A DNA stretch of 64,000 nucleotides, taken from positions 124,001-188,000 of the forward strand of contig NZ_FMZM01000008.1 of the NCBI RefSeq assembly GCF_900101465.1. The letters run 5' to 3'. Positions 1-7,175 of this stretch are shown here, piece by piece (the first letter of the stretch is position 1; every line of letters begins with the position of its first letter). The stretch comes from Nocardioides lianchengensis. Lineage in GTDB: Bacteria; Actinomycetota; Actinomycetes; Propionibacteriales; Nocardioidaceae. Below the pieces are notes generated by a model that was not told the DNA's origin, searched no databases, and worked only from the letters and a program-made list of their open reading frames with translations. The position numbers and the translations under genes are program-made.

Positions 1-123
1 GTTGGCGCCCGGCGGGTCCACGGCGAACGGCGGCAGCGTGGGCGCCGCCTGGGCGGGGCCGGCCACGGGGGCGAGCAGGGTCAGGAACAGGCCCGAGAGG
101 GCGGCGATGAGCACTCGACGCAT
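1..123 (-). CDS. Secreted protein, N-terminal fragment (cut by window edge)
   Basis: Only the first 41 codons are present; the gene runs off the left edge. It starts with ATG at 123 and reads MRRVLIAALSGLFLTLL, followed by APVAGPAQA and a Pro/Ala-rich stretch. This is a classical Sec signal peptide with an AxA cleavage site near residue 28, so the product is exported. Nothing of the mature domain is visible, and no function can be assigned. It lies downstream of the VanW-like gene on the same strand, separated from it by a small hairpin. Confidence 0.6.
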   Translation of the reverse strand, partial: MRRVLIAALSGLFLTLLAPVAGPAQAAPTLPPFAVDPPGAN

Positions 124-142
124 ACCGGCCCAACGAGCCGGT
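124..142 (-). terminator. Short hairpin after the VanW-like gene
   Basis: ACCGGC (124-129) and GCCGGT (137-142) form a perfect 6-bp stem with a 7-nt loop, 11 bp past the TAA stop of the VanW-like gene. There is no T tract, as is common for intrinsic terminators in high-GC actinobacteria. It directly abuts the start codon of the next gene on the same strand, so it could instead be a leader structure of that gene. Confidence 0.35.
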
Positions 143-152
143 GTGACGGTCG

Positions 153-1889
153 TTACTGCTCGGGCTTCTCGTCCTCGCCGGGCTTCTTGCACACGACCGT
201 GTCGCTGGGGATGTAGGTCGTGTGGAAGTTCTCGGTCTTCTCGACCGTGTCGGAGCCGGGCTTGGCGAAGAACCGCTTCACATCGACGTCGAAGCCGGAG
301 TAGCCGTTGTTCGGCAGGCAGTCGGGGGTCGTCAGGGTGCGGGTCTTGGGCGCGGTGGTGTTGTAGCGGCCGGAGGTCGTCGTGGTGATGTCCCAGACCT
401 TGGTCGACCACATGCTGACGGTGACCGTGCCCTGCGAGCGGCCGGCGCTCGGGATGACGTTCGCGTGGATGAGGACGCCGTACGGCGTGTCGTTGGTGAA
501 CCGGAGGTCGACCGCGCCCCAGGCGACGGTGGCCTCGCGACCGACCGGGTAGCGGTCGATGTAGACCGAGTGGGGCTTGTGCTCGACGTCCTTCAGCCCG
601 GCGAAGAACGCCGCGTTGAAGGTCGTGGTGGCCATCTGGGAGACCCCGCCGCCGAGGTCCTCCTTGAAGATGCCGTTGCTGATGATCGTGCCGGTGGTGA
701 AGCCGTTCTCGACCGTGCGCTCCCCGACGATGTCGTTGAGCGAGAACGTCTCGCCCGGCTTCAGGACGGTGCCGTCGACCAGCTCGGCGGCCCGGCCGAT
801 GTTGGTGTCGCGGTACGACGCCGGCGGGTAGTAGGTGGTGAAGGTCGAGACCTTCTCGCGGATCCGCAGCTGCCGGGCGTCCTTGGTCGAGAACTCCGGC
901 TCGTCGACCGTCGCCTCGACCTCCTGCTGGCGCTCGCCCTCGGGCTTGGTCAGCAGCGCGAGGAAGGCCGCGGCGACGTCGGCCGGCTCGTAGGTGACAC
1001 CCGGCTTGGCCGGCACCACCTTCGGCTTGCCGTTGCGCAGGACGACGGTCGCGTCGACCGGGGCGCCCCGCTCGGCGATCCCGTCGTCGACCAGGGCCGT
1101 GAGCGCCTTCTCGTCGATGTCGGGGACCAGCACGCCCCCCTCGGCCCTCACCCCGAGGGCCGCGCTGAAGTCGCGCGGCGCGAGCCGCACCGGCGAGTCG
1201 CCGAAGACCAGGGTCACCGGCCCGGAGAGAGCGGGGTTGGCGAAGTCGTCGAGCGCGGCCTGCACGTCGGCGTCGTCGATGTCGGGCTGCGCCTCGACGA
1301 GTTCCAGCTCGACCGTCGGCTCGTCGGCGAGGTAGGCGGCGGTGATGGCCTCGGCCGCCACGTCGGGGTCGATGGCCTCCCCGACCTCGGGATCGATGGG
1401 GGTCACCCCGGAGCCCTCGAAGCTCAGGCCGCCGTCCTTCGGGAGCGTCCCGGCCTCGGCCCCGAGGCGGTCCAGCAGCTCGCCCATCGTGGCGTCGTCG
1501 ACCTGGACGATCGGGTCGAGGTCCTCGCCACCGGTGAAGTAGTCCCAGAGCCGGCCGGGCTTCCAGCTCCGGCCGCCACCCGCCGCCTCCACGGAGGCGT
1601 CGAGGTCGACCGAGAGCCCGGCGTCGGCGGGGGTCACGTCCTCGGTCGTGTCGCCGACCGTGACCGCGATCGGCTGGTCGAGCCGCTCGGCGAGACCGTC
1701 CTCGAGCGCCCGGACCGCGTCGGCCTGCGTGCGACCGCCGACGTCGACCCCGGCGACCGTCGTACCGCGCGGGACCTTGTCCCCCGCGACGGCGTACGCC
1801 GCTCCCCAGCCGCCCGCGACCAACAGCGCCAGAGCGAGCACCACCAGGACGACAGCCCTGCCGCCGGCCCGCTCGCTCTTGTTCTTCAC
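153..1889 (-). CDS. VanW family protein with peptidoglycan-binding-like domains
   Basis: The 578-aa protein has a short basic N-terminus and one membrane anchor (about residues 12-34, VVLVVLALALLVAGGWG), then a large exported part. Two repeats resembling the PG_binding_4 (YoaR-like) domain occupy about residues 45-330. A VanW domain follows (about 345-490) with the hallmark segments LKPGETFSLND and GGGVSQMATT. The tail is polar and charged. VanW-domain proteins are cell-surface proteins, widespread in Gram-positives and of unproven biochemical role. The GTG start at 1889 overlaps the TGA of the upstream membrane-protein gene (GTGA). A TAGGAT hexamer lies 6 nt before the GTG, so a leaderless internal transcript is also possible. 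Confidence 0.85.
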   Translation of the reverse strand: MKNKSERAGGRAVVLVVLALALLVAGGWGAAYAVAGDKVPRGTTVAGVDVGGRTQADAVRALEDGLAERLDQPIAVTVGDTTEDVTPADAGLSVDLDASVEAAGGGRSWKPGRLWDYFTGGEDLDPIVQVDDATMGELLDRLGAEAGTLPKDGGLSFEGSGVTPIDPEVGEAIDPDVAAEAITAAYLADEPTVELELVEAQPDIDDADVQAALDDFANPALSGPVTLVFGDSPVRLAPRDFSAALGVRAEGGVLVPDIDEKALTALVDDGIAERGAPVDATVVLRNGKPKVVPAKPGVTYEPADVAAAFLALLTKPEGERQQEVEATVDEPEFSTKDARQLRIREKVSTFTTYYPPASYRDTNIGRAAELVDGTVLKPGETFSLNDIVGERTVENGFTTGTIISNGIFKEDLGGGVSQMATTTFNAAFFAGLKDVEHKPHSVYIDRYPVGREATVAWGAVDLRFTNDTPYGVLIHANVIPSAGRSQGTVTVSMWSTKVWDITTTTSGRYNTTAPKTRTLTTPDCLPNNGYSGFDVDVKRFFAKPGSDTVEKTENFHTTYIPSDTVVCKKPGEDEKPEQ

Positions 1890-2251
1890 GCGGTCATCCT
1901 AGGTTCCGGGTCGGCGCGCTCCGGCGCCCCCCGCCGCGGGAGGGTCACCAGGCCCGCGACCAGGAAGGCCATCGCGGCGGCGAGGAGCACGTAGCCGGCG
2001 AGGCCGTTGCCGATCACGAAGTCGCCCTCCGGACGCGGCACGGTGAGGTAGCCGACCATCGCGATCCAGCCCAGCGCGAAGGGCAGCCGGGACGTCCAGC
2101 CCGGCGGCAGCGCGACCAGGGCCGCGGCCGGCGCGAGCACCCCGAGGACCAGGCCCCACCAGAGCTGGTGCAGCGCCACGGACGCCAGGCCGGTGGCGGC
2201 GCCGACCAGGAGGCACCCGGCCAGGGAGACCAGCCGGACCAGGACCCGCAC
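1886..2251 (-). CDS. Small four-helix membrane protein, DUF6113-like
   Basis: The predicted product is 121 aa with about four hydrophobic segments, the first at LVSLAGCLLVGAATGLA and the last at GYVLLAAAMAFLVAGLV. I chose GTG at 2251 (VRVLVRLVSLAG), which starts 5 bp after the mshB stop; upstream in-frame starts would lie inside mshB. Small membrane proteins of this size are commonly found just after mshB in actinobacteria (DUF6113, from memory), and that placement is the main basis for the family name. It lies between mshB and the VanW-like gene, overlapping the latter by GTGA, so the three are likely cotranscribed. No function is known to me. Confidence 0.7.
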   Translation of the reverse strand: MRVLVRLVSLAGCLLVGAATGLASVALHQLWWGLVLGVLAPAAALVALPPGWTSRLPFALGWIAMVGYLTVPRPEGDFVIGNGLAGYVLLAAAMAFLVAGLVTLPRRGAPERADPEPRMTA

Positions 2252-2256
2252 GCGGC

Positions 2257-3165
2257 CTACAGACCGGCGAAGAGGTCGGTCTCGAGACCGTCCTCGCCCA
2301 GCTCGCCGCGCTCGCCCTTGGCGATCCGGTAGAACTCGTGGCCCCACACGCTGCTGCCCTGGTTGTTGCTCAGCGCGAAGAACGGGCCGTCCAGGGTGAT
2401 CTGGCTGGCGTGCGCCTTCATCGCCGCCATCTTCGCGTCGACGTAGTCGTCGGCCACCACGACCGCCGCGAGGTTCTCGTCGGCGGTGATGAAGTGCGGG
2501 AGCGGGCCGTCGGGGTCCATGCCCTCGAAGGTCGTGGTGTCGCCGGCCTCGCGCAGCGCCCGCAGGCTGGCCCGCATCCGGCTCTCAGACATCGCGCCCC
2601 AGTAGATCTTCGCGACGTCCCAGGCCTCCCCGAGGTCCGGGCGGTACGACGGGACCGCGGCCAGCGCGGCGCCGTACGTGGCGACCCGGTGGGCCTGGAT
2701 GTGGTCGGGGTGGCCGTAGCCGCCGAACTCGTCGTACGTCACCAGCACCTGCGGGCGGAGCTCGCGGATGATCGCCACCAGGTGGGCGGAGGCCTCGGTC
2801 AGGTCGGCGTTCGCGAAGGCTCGCGGGTCGGTCTCGTCGGCGGCGATCGCGTGGCCGTCCTCGTGCCACTTCATGCCCGAGTCGCGGTAGGCGCCGAAGC
2901 CGCCGAGGAAGCGGTGGTCGCTCACGCCGAGCGCCTTCATCGCGTTGGCCAGCTCGCCGCGACGGTGCTCGCCCAGCTGGTCGTCGCGGTCGGCGGCGAG
3001 GTGCTCCAGCTCCGGGACCAGGATCTCGCCCATCTCGCCGGCCGTGCAGGTGACGAGGGTGACCCCGCGGCCCTCGGCGACGTACTTCGCCATCGTCGCG
3101 CCGTTGCCGATCACCTCGTCGTCGGGGTGGGCGTGCACGAGGAGGAGGCGCTGGTCAGCGGTCAT
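2257..3165 (-). CDS. mshB: MshB, GlcNAc-Ins deacetylase of mycothiol synthesis
   Basis: The 302-aa protein belongs to the LmbE/PIG-L deacetylase family and resembles mycobacterial MshB along its length. The zinc site is visible as AHPDDE (His13, Asp16) and GYGHPDH further on. The segments MAAMKAHASQI and ETDLFAGL at the C-terminus also match MshB. It removes acetyl from GlcNAc-inositol in the cytoplasm, the second step in making mycothiol, the main low-molecular-weight thiol of actinobacteria. The paralogue Mca (mycothiol S-conjugate amidase) is the main alternative, but the C-terminus fits MshB better. TAGGAT lies 6 nt before the ATG, suggesting a leaderless transcript. The upstream Nudix gene overlaps its start by 11 bp. 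Confidence 0.9.
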   Translation of the reverse strand: MTADQRLLLVHAHPDDEVIGNGATMAKYVAEGRGVTLVTCTAGEMGEILVPELEHLAADRDDQLGEHRRGELANAMKALGVSDHRFLGGFGAYRDSGMKWHEDGHAIAADETDPRAFANADLTEASAHLVAIIRELRPQVLVTYDEFGGYGHPDHIQAHRVATYGAALAAVPSYRPDLGEAWDVAKIYWGAMSESRMRASLRALREAGDTTTFEGMDPDGPLPHFITADENLAAVVVADDYVDAKMAAMKAHASQITLDGPFFALSNNQGSSVWGHEFYRIAKGERGELGEDGLETDLFAGL

Positions 3166-3859
3166 GGGGCGATCCTAGGTTTTTGATGCGGCGCGGCTGG
3201 GTCGGGAGCTCGAGCGGGCTCCTCGCTGTCGAACCCCCGGCCGGCCCGGTCTGTTCCTCGCGGTCCAGCCAGCCGTCGTGCTCGTCGACCAGCAGCTCCA
3301 GCAGCATCTCGGGCGCGTCCGACAGCACCGCCCAGGGATGGTCCTCGTCGTCGTCCTCGCCCGCGAGGCGCTCGCGGACCACCCAGGCGTCGTACCCCTC
3401 GGCGCGCAGGCGGGCGGCCACCGCCTCCGCGTCGTCCTCCTCGAAGACGATGACCCGCAGGCCGGTGCCGGGCGTCGCTCGGAGGACGTGCTCGATCTCG
3501 CCGAGGAACGGGCGGTCGGGCTCCAACCAGTCGACGTCGCCCAGCTCGTCGGGCCCGAGCCACCGGACCTGGTCGTGCTCGGTCGGGTCGGGCTCGCCGC
3601 CGCCCCGGAGCCGGGCGGTCGCCACCCGCAGCTCATGAGTGTCGCTGATCCGCGTCGTCCCGCTGAGCCATCCCGTCACCTCGACGGTGCAGTCCAGCTC
3701 CTCGGCGATCTCGCGCTCCAGCGCGTCCGACGGCGACTCCCCCGGCTCGACCTTGCCGCCCGGGAGCTCCCAGCGGCCGGCCAGCTCCGGCGGCGTCGTA
3801 CGACGGGTCGCGAGCACCTTCCCCCCGCGCACGATCGCGGCACCGACCACCTGCTTCAC
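3155..3859 (-). CDS. Nudix (MutT-like) hydrolase with C-terminal extension
   Basis: The 234-aa product starts at GTG 3859 (VKQVVGAAIVRGGKVLATRR), as expected for MutT proteins. A Nudix box is visible at about residues 37-59: GGKVEPGES, then a segment ending REIAEELDC. MutT-type enzymes hydrolyse oxidised nucleoside triphosphates such as 8-oxo-dGTP, but this one has an unusual extra ~95 residues (RVIVFEEDDAEAVAARLRAEG through EMLLELLVDEHDGWLDREEQ) that look like a small acidic alpha/beta domain. The substrate is therefore uncertain. TAGCCT lies 7 nt before the GTG and overlaps the -10 of the divergent gene. Its 3' end overlaps mshB by 11 bp, so the two are probably cotranscribed. Confidence 0.8.
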   Translation of the reverse strand: MKQVVGAAIVRGGKVLATRRTTPPELAGRWELPGGKVEPGESPSDALEREIAEELDCTVEVTGWLSGTTRISDTHELRVATARLRGGGEPDPTEHDQVRWLGPDELGDVDWLEPDRPFLGEIEHVLRATPGTGLRVIVFEEDDAEAVAARLRAEGYDAWVVRERLAGEDDDEDHPWAVLSDAPEMLLELLVDEHDGWLDREEQTGPAGGSTARSPLELPTQPRRIKNLGSPHDR

Positions 3860-3866
3860 GGGCGTG

Positions 3867-3876
3867 AGGCTACGTT
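3867..3876. promoter_or_regulatory. Overlapping divergent -10 elements sharing one TA step
   Basis: AGGCTACGTT contains TACGTT on the plus strand (3871-3876, 7 nt before ATG 3884) and TAGCCT on the minus strand (3872-3867, 7 nt before GTG 3859). Both fit the TAnnnT pattern of actinobacterial leaderless promoters and they share the central TA. This would be a symmetric bidirectional promoter. Confidence 0.5.
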
Positions 3877-3883
3877 GCGTGGC

Positions 3884-4831
3884 ATGTCGTCGCTCCCGGG
3901 TGTGCACCTCGTCCGCACCGACGAGGACCTCACGCCGGTCGGCGAGCAGGTCGGGCTGGACGGCCTCCTGGGCGCCCTGGACCGGCGGGCCCGACGCACG
4001 CTGGCCCCCGGCCTCGCCGTACGACGGGCGCTGACGTGGGACGCGGCGGACCGCCGTGACCCGCACTGGTGGCCCCAGGGGATCACCTGGGAGGACGTGC
4101 CCGGGACCGGCCGGGTGCTGGCCATCAGTTGGTACTCGAAGGCCTCCCACGGTGCGCGGGTGACCTTCCTCGACCTCGACTCGCGCCGCTACCGCCACGT
4201 GCTGCTGGTGACGCCTTCCCTCGAGCCGGTCCACGCCCATGCGGGCGGGCTCGCCTGGCACGGCGGGTTCCTGCACGTCGCCGCGACCGGACGCGGGCTG
4301 CTGACCTGCCGGCTGGCCGACCTCGCCCGCGTTCCCGGCGGGGTGCTCGGACACGAGCTGGTGCTGCCCGTGCGGTCCTCCTACCGGGCGGTCACCGCCT
4401 CGGGCACCGAGAAGCTGCGGTACTCCTTCTGCTCCTACGACCCGGCTGGACCCGCGCTGGTGGTCGGCGAGTACGGGAGCTCGTCGCAGACCCGCCGGAT
4501 CGCCCGCTACGACATCGACCCGGCCACCCGGCTGCTGGCGACCGGGGACGACGGGGCGTCGTACCCGCTGGTGGCGGACGAGGGCGCCGTCGTACGCACC
4601 CAGGGCGTCGTGGTCGTCGGCGGGCGGCACTACCTCACCCGCTCGCACGGCCCGTGGATGCCCGGCTCCGTGTACGCCGGCGCGCCCGGCGCGCTGCGCC
4701 GGCACCGCTGGGCCGCCCCGATGGGCCCCGAGGACCTCTCGTGGATGCCCGACCGCGACCTGCTCTGGTCGGTCTCCGAGCACCCACGACGGCGGTGGGT
4801 CTTCGCCATGCCTCGACGCGCCTTCGACTGA
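3884..4831 (+). CDS. Conserved-looking protein of unknown function, beta-propeller-like
   Basis: The 315-aa protein has no signal peptide and no motif I recognise. Its sequence is built of short beta-like repeats around GRVLAISWYSKASHGARVTFLDLD, GGLAWHGGFLHVAATGRGLL, GPALVVGEYGS and LSWMPDRDLLWSVSEHP, the pattern expected of a propeller or a phosphodiesterase-like scaffold. The C-terminus (HPRRRWVFAMPRRAFD) looks complete. I chose ATG 3884 because TACGTT lies 7 nt upstream, giving a leaderless mRNA divergent from the Nudix gene. The stop is followed by a 530-bp repeat-rich gap. No catalytic residues can be assigned. Confidence 0.6.
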   Translation: MSSLPGVHLVRTDEDLTPVGEQVGLDGLLGALDRRARRTLAPGLAVRRALTWDAADRRDPHWWPQGITWEDVPGTGRVLAISWYSKASHGARVTFLDLDSRRYRHVLLVTPSLEPVHAHAGGLAWHGGFLHVAATGRGLLTCRLADLARVPGGVLGHELVLPVRSSYRAVTASGTEKLRYSFCSYDPAGPALVVGEYGSSSQTRRIARYDIDPATRLLATGDDGASYPLVADEGAVVRTQGVVVVGGRHYLTRSHGPWMPGSVYAGAPGALRRHRWAAPMGPEDLSWMPDRDLLWSVSEHPRRRWVFAMPRRAFD

Positions 4832-4860
4832 CTGCTCGGCGGCCTCCGGCCGATGCCTTC

Positions 4861-4912
4861 GCCGGTGGCCCTCGCCGGTGGTCGCCGCCGGTGGCCCTCG
4901 CCGGTGGTCGAG
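4861..4912. repeat. Tandem 26-bp duplication
   Basis: The unit GCCGGTGGCCCTCGCCGGTG followed by GTCG occurs at 4861-4884 and again at 4887-4910, a 26-bp period with no mismatch over 24 bases. It runs into the first 93-bp unit (GGTGGTCGAG), so the array seems to have grown by local duplication of the GGTGGTCG arm. It is part of the noncoding gap 4832-5361. Confidence 0.8.
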
Positions 4913-5179
4913 CAGCGAGGCCGCGCTAGCGGTCGAGCGTCCGTCGAGACCCCCGCAGCCCTGCCACTGACCTCGTTCGAGTCGATCGTGCCCCCGGTGG
5001 TCGAGCAGTGAAGGACGAAGTCCTGAACGCCCGTCGAGACCCCCGCAGCCAACAAGCGACCTCGCGCGAATCGACCCCTGCCGCCTCCGGTGGTCGAGCA
5101 GTGAAGGACGAAGTCCCGAACGCCCGTCGAGACCCCCGCAGCCAGCAAGCGACCTCGCGTGGGGTCGGTTCCTGCCGTG
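4901..5179. repeat. Three tandem copies of a 93-bp palindromic element
   Basis: CCGGTGGTCGAGCAG begins at 4901, 4994 and 5087, an exact 93-bp period. Each copy then carries a short central hairpin and the arm CGTCGAGACCCCCGCAGCC. Copies 2 and 3 are nearly identical across about 70 bp; copy 1 differs mainly in the centre. The centre is CCGC-GCTA-GCGG in copy 1 (4921-4932) and GGAC-GAA-GTCC in copy 2 (5013-5023) and copy 3. Single inverted copies of the same arms occur at 22524-22580 and 42394-42450. The rest of the gap (5180-5330) is visibly AT-richer than its surroundings, with a T5 run near 5213, and holds no convincing gene. Confidence 0.85.
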
Positions 5180-5332
5180 GCGTCTGCTCGGTGCACCAGG
5201 CCGGTTCGAAGACTTTTTACAGAAAGAAGGGGCTCGTCGTCCGCGGTGATCAAGGGCCATCACGAGGCTGCTTTCTGGCTCTCGGTCCCTTCGGGTCGAC
5301 CGTTCGAACAAGGCTGTGAACAACCCTCGCAT

Positions 5333-5348
5333 TCGATAACCTGTTCGA
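5333..5348 (+). promoter_or_regulatory. LexA (SOS)-box-like site before the DUF222-HNH gene
   Basis: TCGATAACCTGTTCGA (5333-5348) matches the actinobacterial/mycobacterial SOS box TCGAAC-n4-GTTCGA at 10 of 12 fixed positions, with one perfect half-site. It abuts the -10 hexamer TAGAAT (5350-5355), which is 6 nt before ATG 5362, the position expected for repression. The overlapping palindrome TCGATT-AG-AATCGA (5345-5358) spans the -10. From established work, several 13E12-family genes of M. tuberculosis are preceded by SOS boxes. Confidence 0.55.
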
Positions 5349-5361
5349 TTAGAATCGAGGC

Positions 5362-6612
5362 ATGACTCGGGACCTCGACGACTGCGACACCGCACCCGCG
5401 GTGCTCGCCTTCGTCCGCGCCCGACGCACCGTCCAGTTGCAGGCCGAGGCCGACCAGCTCGCCGCCGCGGTCACCTGGGCCGGGATGCACTCCACCGACT
5501 CTCTGCAGGATGCGGCCGCGGTGTGGATCCCTGGTTGCGAGGACGAGATGGCCATCGCCGGCCCCGGTGCGCCGTTGATCGCGGAGTTCAGCGTCCTCGA
5601 GTTCTCCGCCGTACTTGGCCTGTCGTCCGACTCCGGGCGGATCTACCTCGGCCACGCCGTCGAGCTCGCCCACCGCCTCCCCAGGGTCTACGAACGCGTC
5701 CAATCGTTGGACCTCCCGGTCTGGAAGGCCCGCCGCATCGCCGCCGAGACCATCGACCTCCCCGAGGACGGTGCGGAGTTCGTCGACACCCACGTCGCCG
5801 CCACCGCGCACAAGATCTCCATCGCCCAACTCGACCGGACCATCGAAGAAGCCCGGGTCCGCTTCGACCCCGAGGCAGCTGCTCAACGGGCGCGTGATGC
5901 GGCAGAGGTGCGGCACTTCGACATCGAGACCCAGCAGGTCTCCTACGACGGCCACGTCGAAGTCCGCGGCACCCTCGACCTCGTCGACGCACTCGACCTG
6001 GAAGACGCCATCGCCCGGGGTGCGACCCACCTCGCCACCATCGCCGACGCGCTGTCCCTCGACGCGCGGCGCTCCATCGCCGTCGGTGACCTCGCCCGAC
6101 GCCAACTCACCCTCGACCTCAACGCCGAACCCGAGCCCGACCGCAAACGCCCCCGCCAGGTCGTCGTCCACGTCCACCTCGCCGACGCCGCCATCGCCCG
6201 CGTCGAGAACACCCGATCGCTGATCTCGGTCGAGCAGGTCAAGGGCTGGTGCCAGAGCAGCGACAGTCAGGTCGTCATCAAGCCCGTCATCGACCTCACC
6301 GGCCACGTCCACGTCGACGCCTACGAAGTCCCCGACCGGCTCAAAGAACGCCAAGTCCTCCTTCAGCACTCCTGCGTCTTCCCCTGGTGCCGGCGCCGGG
6401 CCAGGTCCTGCGACCACGACCACGGCGACCCAGCATCCAGGGGCGGCGCTACGTGCGACTGCAACATCGCACCCCTCTGCCGACGACATCACCGCGCCAA
6501 GACACACACCAGGTGGCGCTACGACAAGGTCGACGACACCACCTTCATCTGGCGCAGCCCGAACGGTCTGATCTTCCGACGCGACCACACCGGCACAACC
6601 CCGCAGCCCTGA
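5362..6612 (+). CDS. DUF222 / HNH endonuclease protein (13E12 repeat family type)
   Basis: The 416-aa protein has the two-part structure of actinobacterial 13E12-type proteins. An alpha-helical DUF222 region covers about residues 10-300 and a Cys-rich HNH nuclease domain about 330-395. Visible nuclease residues are CVFPWC, CDHDH, CDCNIAPLC and RRHHRAKT, so the metal and zinc-binding positions look intact. The substrate and biological role of this family are not established. It starts at ATG 5362 with TAGAAT 6 nt upstream and a LexA-like box directly before that, suggesting SOS induction and a leaderless mRNA. The 93-bp repeat array ends about 180 bp upstream. Families of this type are multicopy in actinobacterial genomes. 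Confidence 0.85.
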   Translation: MTRDLDDCDTAPAVLAFVRARRTVQLQAEADQLAAAVTWAGMHSTDSLQDAAAVWIPGCEDEMAIAGPGAPLIAEFSVLEFSAVLGLSSDSGRIYLGHAVELAHRLPRVYERVQSLDLPVWKARRIAAETIDLPEDGAEFVDTHVAATAHKISIAQLDRTIEEARVRFDPEAAAQRARDAAEVRHFDIETQQVSYDGHVEVRGTLDLVDALDLEDAIARGATHLATIADALSLDARRSIAVGDLARRQLTLDLNAEPEPDRKRPRQVVVHVHLADAAIARVENTRSLISVEQVKGWCQSSDSQVVIKPVIDLTGHVHVDAYEVPDRLKERQVLLQHSCVFPWCRRRARSCDHDHGDPASRGGATCDCNIAPLCRRHHRAKTHTRWRYDKVDDTTFIWRSPNGLIFRRDHTGTTPQP

Positions 6613-6632
6613 CGGCCACCGGCCCCTCAGGG

Positions 6633-7175
6633 CTACGGGCGCGCCTCCGGCGTCCACCTGTCCCAACCCGCCCACCAGCGACGCCCGGCGTCGAGGTCCT
6701 GGGCCAAGGCGGCGGCCCGGGTGCGCAGCTCGTCGGCGACCTCCCGGGTGATCCGCCCCTCGCGGACGAGCTCGTCCGGGTCATCGACGTCCTTCCAGGT
6801 CCAGGGGCCGTCTGGCGGGATCACGAGGTCGAGGCCGTAGTCGAGGGTCTCGAACCGGGCGTGGCCGCGGCGGATCGGCGCCTCGAAGTTCACGTACCAG
6901 CCGAGGTCGCGGTCGCCCTCGAACATCCGCCACACGGCGTACCAGTCGTCCGCCCGGTGGAGCTGCAGCACGGTGGTGCCGCCCCAGGTGTCGACGCCCG
7001 CCCACGGGTGCGGACCGAAGGGGTGGTCGGGGTAGGTCATCGGCGCTCCCGGGACGAGGAGCACGGCGAGCGTCTCGCCGTCGTCGTCGACCACGGTGAC
7101 CGGCGTCGAGAGCCAGACCTGCCCGTGCAGCACCTCGCGGCGCTCGACGACCGTGCCCGGCGCGCAGGCGTCCAT
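6633..7175 (-). CDS. DUF402 family protein
   Basis: The 180-aa product has DUF402 features: GWYVNFEAPIRR, a run LDYGLDLVIPPDGPWTWKD, then DPDELVREGRITREVADELR. DUF402 proteins have a beta-barrel with conserved Asp and Tyr residues; characterised relatives hydrolyse nucleoside phosphates (for example nucleoside diphosphate phosphatase), so a phosphohydrolase role is possible but not shown here. I chose ATG 7175, which forms a TGATG junction with the upstream CPBP gene and gives a start typical for the family; longer in-frame extensions would run into CPBP coding sequence. It converges on the DUF222-HNH gene. Confidence 0.75.
   Translation of the reverse strand: MDACAPGTVVERREVLHGQVWLSTPVTVVDDDGETLAVLLVPGAPMTYPDHPFGPHPWAGVDTWGGTTVLQLHRADDWYAVWRMFEGDRDLGWYVNFEAPIRRGHARFETLDYGLDLVIPPDGPWTWKDVDDPDELVREGRITREVADELRTRAAALAQDLDAGRRWWAGWDRWTPEARP

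Noticed and set aside
4861..5179. CRISPR array
   Set aside because: The units are 93 bp with only three copies and no regular repeat-spacer structure, and there are no cas genes. The repeats are palindromic elements in tandem.
3155..5395. A 746-aa minus-strand open frame with repeats such as GCGGLDGRSGLRPSLLDHR
   Set aside because: The repeated peptides are translations of the 93-bp noncoding repeat units, and the frame only ends in the real Nudix gene. The GTG at 3859 with its -10 is the true start.
5362..6612. Insertion sequence or intein-type homing element
   Set aside because: The gene encodes a DUF222-HNH protein, but no terminal inverted repeats, target duplication or interrupted host gene can be seen.
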